A stretch of 64,000 nucleotides of DNA, taken from the NCBI RefSeq assembly GCF_034702125.1, contig NW_026945665.1, forward strand, positions 897,501 to 961,500, written 5' to 3'. Source of the DNA: Engraulis encrasicolus (Eukaryota; Chordata; Actinopteri; Clupeiformes; Engraulidae). The position numbers and the translations under genes were made by a program. Positions 56,483-64,000 of this stretch are shown piece by piece; position 1 is the stretch's first letter, and each line of letters starts with the position of its first letter. The notes under the pieces are model-generated. The model was not told where the DNA came from and ran no database searches. It worked only from the letters and a program-made list of their open reading frames with translations.

Positions 56483-56596
56483 TGGCATAGAGAAGAAACC
56501 AGGGTCTCCTACAGGGAGCTGTGTGTCCATGAGGAGTAACCAGTCAATGGATGAGCCGCTCAGGTTCAAAGGGGCGGGACCTGCATCTGACCAAAG
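56483..56596 (+). CDS. NLR N-terminal repeat exon 4
   Basis: 114 nt, acceptor ttgttag, donor aaag|gtatgt. Encodes GIEKKPGSPTGSCVSMRSNQ then SMDEPLRFKGAGPASDQR. S-M-D here is closer to the SMDPPL form I remember from other fish NLRs. Confidence 0.8.
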
Positions 56597-57235
56597 GTAT
56601 GTTGAGCCCTAGCTTCTTGGCTGATGTTCAGTGCTGTTGAATTTGACATGACTGTATGTATGTTCGTACTGAGATTAAATGAAACACTTTCATAAAAAGT
56701 CAATAATCACGGAAGCTCCATCATTGTGTCTATCAGGGAAAAAAGTAGAAAAAAGTCAGGGAAAAGTAGTAAAATATATCTCCACATTGGCAAAAGGTGT
56801 TTGGGTTTTCTGAAAATGACATTGAAAAAGATTTTCCAGATTTCAGAGGCCTGCTGTTAAGAAAGCCTTTTACATTGTACAGTTGTCGCGCTGATGCCTT
56901 CCGAACTTAAGACAATCTACACACTCTCTAAAGACAATCCACACACCCTTCCCTTATCAAATAGTTTTTAACTTGGAAAGTATATCAGTTATTTTGAAAT
57001 GTGATTTCAATCCTTTTTCTTCAATGTCTATTTTTACCCCATTCCATTGGTATGGAATGACTTATTTAGCACTTTTATCAAGATTTCATATGTAGTTCAA
57101 AACTTCTTCAACCTTCTAGGAACATCTTTGCTACATTGTTGCAATATTCTTTGACAACTGTGTAGCAGTGCAACTGACTGAATGTAACCTGATCCCAACA
57201 TGCTACACTCTGAATCTTTCCTCTCTGATCATTAG

Positions 57236-57349
57236 TCACATGGAGCAGAGACCAGGGTCTCCTACAGAGAGCTGTGTGTCCATGAGGAGTGACCAATCAA
57301 AGGATGAGCCACTGAGGTTCAAAGGGGCGGGACCTGCATCTGACCAAAG
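57236..57349 (+). CDS. NLR N-terminal repeat exon 5
   Basis: 114 nt, acceptor tcattag, donor aaag|gtatgt. Encodes HMEQRPGSPTESCVSMRSDQ then SKDEPLRFKGAGPASDQR. Last copy in the array; the next repeat unit is broken by a LINE at about 58,501. Confidence 0.8.
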
Positions 57350-57455
57350 GTATGTTGAGCCCCACCAGCTTCATGGCTGATGTTCAGTGCTGTTAAACTT
57401 GACATGGTAGAGCACCACTATGGATGTTTATGTAAATCTACATGTTAAATGTAAA

Positions 57456-57625
57456 TCCAAGGCCCTGCCGTGGCCAACCGTTGGGTCACTTGTCTGCCAT
57501 ACAACTGACCCAGGTTCGATTCCCGGCCCGGGTAATTTGCCGACCCCTCCCCATCTCTCTCCCCATTCGTTTCCTGTCCACCTCTCAAACTGTCCTGTCG
57601 TCAATAAAGTTGTAAAAGTTTGAAA
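57456..57625 (+). mobile_element. tRNA-derived SINE
   Basis: A-box-like gccgtggccaaccgttgg and a clear B-box ggttcgattcc at about 57,513, then the 'ccccatctctctccccattc' plus 'gtttcctgtcc' body and an aataaagt tail. The tail is shared with 20,700-20,790 and 30,120-30,190. Confidence 0.75.
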
Positions 57626-58500
57626 TGTTAATCTAAACCTAAATATTGAATCAAAATCTAATATTGAATAGAAATATTTTGATGAAATGAAATACTATCT
57701 TTAACGAATAGGAGTGATCAACAATGCATTGCAGTATTTTGCTTGTTTCTGCATAGTGATGAAGTGGTATTAACCTTGTATTAACTCCAAAAATACAACT
57801 TTGTTTCATTTTAACATACGGCTGTCCTCTGCATAGGCCATCTGAGAAAAGTATTTGTTCTTCACATAGGTTCTTAGTGTTAGGTTTGTACAAATCATCA
57901 CTGAAGTTCAATCGTGGTCTGATAGTACACCTCTCAAATCTAGAAAATCTTAATTTCAGAGTTACCAAGCATACAAATACCTTTTGGGAATGTACACATA
58001 TTTTTCAAAACGTTTTCCTGAAAACTCCTGAAAATTTCTACGTTTTGAACATATACCTCATACTAGTTTCATGTACCTGTTTGTATTTTACTTTACACAC
58101 AACATAATTATACATGGCACCACTGAAATCAATGTGTTTGAAATTAGTTTTGGTTTAAAGTCTGAAACAAACTGTTGTAAATGGTTAATATTGTCTATAT
58201 CTATGGTGTAAAATTACATAGAAGGAGGTGCATAAAACCTATATAATGTATTTATTCAAAAGAGGCCATGAATCCTTCAGGAAAAAATAAAAATAAAACA
58301 TATTTGCACATTCCCAGATGGTGGTTTGGGTGCTGTGAAAGTTATATTGAAAAAGATTTTCCAGATTTCAGAGGCTTGCTGTTCAGACCGTGATGATATT
58401 TCTTCCATGGTCATTGACTTTTGAGACAGTGTTTCTACTAATCTCAGGGAGATAAAAAAAGAAACATGTTGCAATATTCTTTTACAATTGTGTAGTAGTG
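57626..58500. other. NLR-array intron-like DNA, broken last unit
   Basis: 58,320-58,385 repeats 56,800-56,865 (ttgaaaaagattttccagat), and 58,470-58,500 repeats the start of the exon-proximal intron segment (gttgcaatattctttt...tgtgtagtagt). No sixth full exon follows. Confidence 0.6.
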
Positions 58501-58690
58501 GGAAAAAGGTAAATCAGCTCATCAAGAAAGCAGGGTCCATCACTGGTGAGTGGTTTAATTCGGTGGAGCAAATCTTAGAGGAGCGTACAATGAGAGAGGT
58601 GAATAGCATGCATGCTGAGTATTGACGACCACCCACTGTCCAGCTTGTTCACAAAGGGCGCATTCAGGCTGACTGAGAGCCTTGCCTGTT
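58501..58690 (+). pseudogene. Short LINE RT fragment
   Basis: Reads KVNQLIKKAGSITGEWFNSV then EQILEERTMREVNSM, similar to the 'l.kKAgsvlG..ld.ve.v.eeR.l.kl.sIm' stretch near the C-terminus of fish LINE proteins. It ends at a TGA. It interrupts an NLR-array repeat unit. Confidence 0.5.
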
Positions 58691-59000
58691 CCCGTTCCTC
58701 GCGAACCGGCTGTCATGTTTATGCCACAGATATTAGCATTCGCATACCAGTAAGTTGGTTCGCAATGTGAACTGCAAAATACTTGTTTTTTCTCTGCGAA
58801 CCGTGACGACAATGTGCCCATCAGCAGGTTCATGCGGGTAACACAGTCATGTGCGGAAAAAGTTCAGAGCTCGGTATGAACACGGGCGGTTCGCAGATAA
58901 GTACTTTAGTGCCGAACGTTCTGGTCGGCCTGAAAACCCTAAAAGAGTGGCAGGAGCCAAAAGCTCCTCCTACCTAGGTGCTCCACCAAAAGGTTTAGAA
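58691..59000. other. Unassigned repeat-like stretch
   Basis: 'ttcgcgaaccg/cgaaccg' words recur; no gene or clear ends. Confidence 0.4.
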
Positions 59001-59383
59001 CAGGGGTGTCAAACTCAAATTCGCAGTGGGCCAAAATGTAAATCTGGGACAAAGTCGTGGGCCGAGCTCAATATTCAAAAAGGACTGAAATTGTGCATGC
59101 GCGCACATGCTTACAATACTCAAATGCTTACACCTTAAACACTCAATCCCAACAGATATTGTAGTTCAAATGTGCCTGCACAGTCTGTTGTAAATGAGTG
59201 GAAGACATCACTGATGCACTTGCCTGAGCATGTGACACCCAAAATTTCATGTTCAAGTCATATTAAAATACATTAATGTGTAGGGGGGGCAAACTGTAAT
59301 GCACATTTGAAATGACCTCGCGGACCAAATAGAATGACTCCACGGGCCAAATATGGCCCCCGGGCCTGAGTTTGACATCCCTG
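59001..59383. mobile_element. 383-bp hAT-like MITE
   Basis: CAGGGGTGTCAAACTCAAAT and its inverse ending tgagtttgacatccctg. Flanks gtttagaa and gttcagag agree at 6 of 8 positions. Related in style to the MITE at 17,731. Confidence 0.82.
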
Positions 59384-59424
59384 GTTCAGAGGATATTTTA
59401 TTCCTGTAGCAATCTAAATACTTT

Positions 59425-60074
59425 TTAAAGGGACACTGTGCAGGAAATGGTCAAAAAAGGTACTGCAACTATGCTGCTCATTGCAACTGGGCTGCCTATT
59501 GCCAAATTTGATCTTAATATGAAAGTTTACTAAATAATAGTGGTGTGGATCGGCACTGCCCTCACAATCCGATTCGATCACGATTCGGGAGGAAGTAGAT
59601 CCGATTCGATTCGATTCTAATAGATCCAATCCGATTCGATTCAATTCTACAATGCATTGCAATGCATTACATTTCTACTGAACGCAAAGCAAATGTTCAG
59701 CCATGATGAGGACATACAAGTAGTCAGATACTGAGCAACAATTTATTGGCTGTTTTCTGTATCAGTCTGTATCAGTCTTGCAATGTTTTGAAGTGTTTTT
59801 ATTTAATTTAACATTCATTTGCTCCCGAAATATCCATGGAAGTAATTGAAACTTAAAAAAATTGCCGGATTGATTCTGGAACTTGCCGGATCTGGATCTG
59901 GATCGTCCATTCCCCGGATCGATTCGGATCGCCGAATCGATCATTGTTGACACCACTACTAAGTAATAAACAAATGTTTTCTAGTATGGTACAAGTACAG
60001 TCTTTTTTGCAGCTAAAAATGGCTATTTTTGGAAATTCAAAATGGCGGACCATGGAGAAGATCCACCTTTTCAC
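59425..60074. mobile_element. TTAA MITE, fourth copy of the 4,713 family, with nested MITE
   Basis: TTAAAGGGACACTGTGCAGG starts it. The interior continues after 59,956 with ttggaaattcaaaatggcgg and accatggagaagatccacct. It is truncated near 60,074 before the right end. Confidence 0.8.
59540..59956. mobile_element. GTGGTGT MITE nested in the TTAA MITE
   Basis: gtggtgtggatcggcactgc at the left and ttgttgacaccac at the right, the same family as 2,710-3,034 in opposite orientation. Flanks actaaataata and actaagtaata look like a duplicated target with one mismatch. Confidence 0.75.
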
Positions 60075-61426
60075 AGGGACGCAGGAACTCGGCTCGGCTT
60101 GGAGATCGCGTATAGTTATAGGCTTTTCCGTGTCTCTTGTCGTTTTCCCGTTTTTGGTGATTTTGTGAAAGCTTGGGTCCCCATTGAAAACAATGGTGGA
60201 ACCTTCATGAACCAAGGTTCCGCCACTCTAGAGATTAGAGTGTAGGAGGATGTATTGTATTTTTTCCATTTTATGGAATGATGGAATGGAATGTTGGTGT
60301 AACGATTACTTTGTATCTTTGGTCGCGGAGTGATTATTAGATATGAAGAGTCATTCATAGAGTGTTGGGGAATACCCTCACTCCTAGTGACGTGTAGAAC
60401 GCTCTCGTCTATTCAGAAAGTGTGAAATAATTCGACCGGATCTAACTATTGTGGGTCATTCCACGCCAAATCAACAAGAGCCCGCGGACTTAGGTCTCAA
60501 AAAATTCTGAAAATATTACTGAGTGTACCCATGGTACTTAAGAGAAACACTGTAAATTTATTTGAATGTAAGATGTATACTCTCCGTGTTACAGCCAATT
60601 TTACTGGGGGAGGGGGGTGTCCATTTTGTTCACACTCTTTTTTTTGTCAAAGTTCACAAGCCCGTAGCTCAAGAACTAAACCATGTAGGAAGCTCAAATT
60701 TGGCATGCTGGTACATAGATAGGAAGAGTTTGTTGCAAAACTGTCAGTTTTGGTCTGTATGATCCTGCATCGTCATAGCATTCCCTCAAAGATGATACAA
60801 ATTGTACTGGAGTTCTTGGCTGTGCTCTGTTTAGGCCTTCAGAAGACATATTTGTGCCCAACATAGCCTCTTGATTTTTTTCCCTTGTAGAGATAAGTAG
60901 GAACACTCTCATAAAAAGCTATTAATAGAAAGAAAACCCCATCAGTGTTTGAGCAGAAGACCTCACAAGTCTGACAAATCATTTTGGGTGTCATTTTCAG
61001 AGCACCAGAACACCTTGTGGGATTGTCCACAGGTATTTTGAAGTCTTCTTTTTAAAAATGCCTATGAGACTTGTCTTATGGGATGTTTTATTTGTTAATT
61101 TCCACCCTGAACATGGGCAAAATGCAAAAAGAGAGCAGCATGATTTCTATAACATTTAATGTAAAGACTAAATAATCAAATGCACATTTTGCCCTGACAT
61201 GATCACCTGAGAGCCCCTGTGCAGGGGGGCAGGTATCCTTTTCAATTTCAATGATTTAAGGAGCACCTGTGGGTGCTCCCAGCAGTAGATCTGTGCACCT
61301 GCATGGCCTGATGAAGCTAACGTGATCACCTGACGACACCTGCATAGAGGTTGGGTAGAGGCTTTATTATTTCAGTGATCCCAGTGGCACTCTTGACACC
61401 ATTGCCACCATTGTTTGAATCATAAA
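60075..61426. other. Unassigned stretch upstream of the transposase-like gene
   Basis: No gene recognised. 60,454 begins gggtcattccacgccaaatc, which I associate with ends of fish DNA transposons. 61,198-61,340 has two copies of gatcacctga. It could hold the left part of a transposon that includes the gene that follows. Confidence 0.35.
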
Positions 61427-64000
61427 ATGGCCACAAATCATCCAAGCTGCTCTTTTGGTTCTGCTGAAAGTAAATGTCATCTGCCTCATTATACAAGGTT
61501 AGTCATCTTTTATTCAATAAATGCATGTATTAATGATTCAACTCTGTAATTAAGTCTTACAAATGTATTGTCACATTCCTTTGAAGGAAACATGACCTCC
61601 TGAGGCTGAGTGACCTGGCTGAAACAGATGTTGAATTACTAAATCTCAGATCACAGAATACAGCTGGGCCAGATGCAACAATATGCAGTCACCACTGGAA
61701 GCTCTACATGGACAAATATGAATACTTGCAAAAGAAATGCATTGACCCTCTGAGGCAACACTCAAAGGCAATAACAGCAAATCTAAAAACTCTGAGCAAG
61801 AAGGATGCTGACCAACTGAATGTGCGTACAGATGTTTCAGTGAGAGTTATTCCTGGTCAGAAAATGTGCTACAATTGTCTGTCAAACCTCAATGCCCCCA
61901 AAAGTCCTTCAATGAACCAAAGGAGGTCACTGTGGACTATGGACTTTCAGGTGTATCAACACTTAACACCAGCCTAGAAGAACTTGGAGTGTCTCCTCTC
62001 AGAACTTCTCAGGTCAGCAATATGTCGAGCTATGCCAAGAGAAAGGTAACAGAGGTTAACCAGGCTCTTGTAATGAAGATCTCCTCGGGTGGTGTGCCGG
62101 CATCAACATTACAAGAATGCTCAAATTGCAAGGACCTGGATATACTGATGGACCTGCTGAAAGAAAAAATTGCTGTTTCCCCAAGGCATTTGCAGACCCA
62201 ACTCCTCACTCTGGTACCAGACAGCTGGTCTGTGCAGAAAATAGCAGAAACATTTAAAGTAAGTCCATATATGGTCAGAACTGCTCGGAAATTACGCCAA
62301 GAGCATGGCATCCTTGCTGAGCCTCCAGCGCGAAGAGCCTCCACCGCAATATCAGCAGAAATTGAATTAAGGGTCAAAACATTCTATGAAAGTGATGAAC
62401 ATTCAAGAATACTTCCAGGCGCAAAAGACTACAAGTCTGTAAAGTCCACTGAAACAGGAAAACGGGAGCACAAACAAAAACGTCTCATACTGATGAATTT
62501 GAATGAACTGTATGAAAATTATAAAGCCCAATTTCCTGATGACAAAATAGGATTGTCCAAGTTTTGTTTACTGCGACCCAGTCACTGCATCACTGTGGGG
62601 AGTAGAGGAACACACTCTGTATGTGTATGCCAGGCACACCAAAATATTAAGTTAATGCTGACAGCCCTGCCAAGTGCACAACATACAATCACATACCATG
62701 ACCTGATGTCAAATATTGTCTGTTCAGTGACATCTAAACTTTGTATGGTGCACAGATGTCCAAGCTGTCCTAGGGTTGATGTTCTAAAGAGCTACCTTGA
62801 GGACATAAGTGGGTTAGATGACACAACAGAAGACTCTGAGGTCTCATTCAAACAATGGATGTCAACAGACCGCACCACAATTCAAACGTGCTCTAGCACA
62901 CTGGCTGACTTTGTTGAGACCATTGCGAAAAAGACAGACGAACTCACAAGCCATCATTTCATTTGGAAACACCAAGGAGCATTTTTGTCCACGTTGAAAG
63001 AACAGCTGAAACAAAATGAAGCAATTATCATTCTGGATTTTGCAGAGAACTACAGCTTTGTGGTGCAGGATGCTGTTCAAGGGTATCATTGGGAAAATTC
63101 CCAGGCGACTCTTCATCCTTTTGTTGCTTATTTCAGGGATGAAACTGATGAACTGCATCATGAGTGCATGTGTGTTATAAGTGATTGTCTACAGCATGAC
63201 ACAGTAAAGGTTCACGGATTCCAGAGCGACGTCCTGAGCCACCTGCGGAAGATAGCACCCCAAGTAAGCAAAATCTCTTACTTCTCAGATGGAGCTTCAT
63301 CCCAATACAAGAATTTCAAAAACTTTGCAAATCTTGTATATCACCACCATGACTTTGGATTTGAAGCGGAATGGCATTTTTTTGCTACATCCCATGGGGA
63401 AAATGTCTGTGATGGTGTGGGTGTGACCATTAAAAGAGAGGCAGCAAAAGCCAGTCTGCAAGCTACAACTTCTGGACACATACTGACACCAGCTGATCTA
63501 TACAAGTGGGGCGTAGGACATATTAAAAATGTTCATTTTTTATTTGTATCAAATGAAGATGTCATCTCCCACACTGCTGAACAGAGGATGCGATTTGCAA
63601 AGGCCAAAAGAGTGCCTGGTACTCGATCATACCACTGTTACATCCCTACAGAGGACGGGAGACTACAAGTAAGTCGGGTGTCTGGGGAAGACAGTCAGCT
63701 GACGGTTCATATATTCTCTGAAGGAGCTGAGAGGCCAATGTCTCCAAAGCACACACATGCTGCATCAGCAGTGTCTCTCACATTAGAACAGTGCCATATT
63801 GGAAGCTATGTTGGATGCATGTATGATGACAAATGTTGGATTGGTATGATTCGTGACAAGAGTGAAGCAGAATCAGACATCCAGGTATGCTTCATGCATC
63901 CACCCTATCCCGCTCCATCTTTCCACTGGCCATCAAGAGAAGATATTTGTTGGATGCCATTGCAATGCATTGTTGCATTCCTCAGTGCACCTACAACTGT
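61427..64000 (+). CDS. Transposase-like protein, spliced, partial at window end
   Basis: Exon 1 is 61,427-61,497 (ATG; MATNHPSCSFGSAESKCHLP then HYTR) with donor acaag|gttagt. Intron 1 is 89 nt, ending tttgaag. Exon 2 starts at 61,587 and continues in register as KHDLLRLSDLAETDVELLNL. The N-terminal 150 residues are Cys/His-rich (CSHHWKLY, KKCIDPLRQH, PGQKMCYNC), so probably zinc-binding. Near 61,905 the frame must move: the first register stops at 61,977, but the other, containing NEPKEVTVDYGLSG and with its first ATG at 62,022, is open without stops to the window end, about 660 codons. A missing single base fits best. Later landmarks are ILDFAENYSF (63,033), YFSDGASSQYKNF (63,279) and SHGENVCDGVG (about 63,390), acidic residues spaced as in DDE-type enzymes. 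I recall similar multicopy animal proteins but cannot name the superfamily. It may be a transposon gene or a domesticated one. The final DICWMPLQCIVAFLSAP suggests the end is near. Confidence 0.6.

Noticed and set aside
12495..57625. tRNA genes suggested by B-box sequences at about 12,690 (-) and 57,513 (+)
   Set aside because: A and B boxes are followed by SINE bodies and tails and no full cloverleaf can be drawn.

Overview
The window looks like nuclear DNA of a teleost fish; I cannot name the species. The evidence is long CA/GT, CT/GA and TCTA microsatellites, Tc1-like, hAT-like and TTAA-flanked DNA elements, CR1/L2-type LINE tails, tRNA-derived SINEs, and short exons of the fish NLR (NLRC3-like) immune receptor type. 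Nothing bacterial or viral is visible. Almost all short open frames are read-through of simple repeats or transposon relics.

Layout. 1-17.6 kb is repeat mosaic: microsatellites, a 24/30-bp minisatellite (1.84-2.38 kb), a 62-bp minisatellite split by a LINE, several terminal-inverted-repeat elements with clear target duplications, a weak series of exon-like pieces (7.2-8.65 kb), one NLR-type leucine-rich-repeat exon relic (11.5 kb), and a 3-kb element holding an L2 tail. A local segmental duplication follows. Copy A lies at about 17.66-25.80 kb and copy B at about 27.62-44.59 kb; B is longer because it holds an 8.86-kb Penelope-like retroelement (PLE). Copy A keeps the empty PLE site and copy B keeps the empty site of a hAT MITE present only in A, so both insertions can be ordered after the duplication.

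The PLE (35,545-44,401) is the best preserved coding unit. It is a head-to-head inverted dimer. Each half encodes a 749-codon reverse transcriptase/GIY-YIG endonuclease frame. Each half also has an upstream coiled-coil ORF1, intact in the right half and interrupted by an 0.88-kb insertion in the left. ORF1 and ORF2 overlap in -1 register, and a U UUU UUA heptamer lies in the ORF1 frame at the first possible place in the overlap: a candidate programmed frameshift. The pseudo-LTRs carry a hammerhead-like motif with a non-canonical core.

44.6-50.3 kb holds more transposons, including a TTAA-flanked element with a dead Tc1 element inside it and a LINE reverse transcriptase relic. 50.5-57.4 kb holds an array of five symmetric 114-nt exons plus one decayed copy. 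They encode the SCVSMRSD-type N-terminal repeats of teleost NLRs. Their first intron contains a three-level nest (hAT-like, L2, hAT-like). The NACHT exon expected downstream is not in the window. 57.4-61.4 kb is again repeats. 61.4-64.0 kb carries a spliced, mostly intact transposase-like gene that runs off the window end and has one apparent frameshift.
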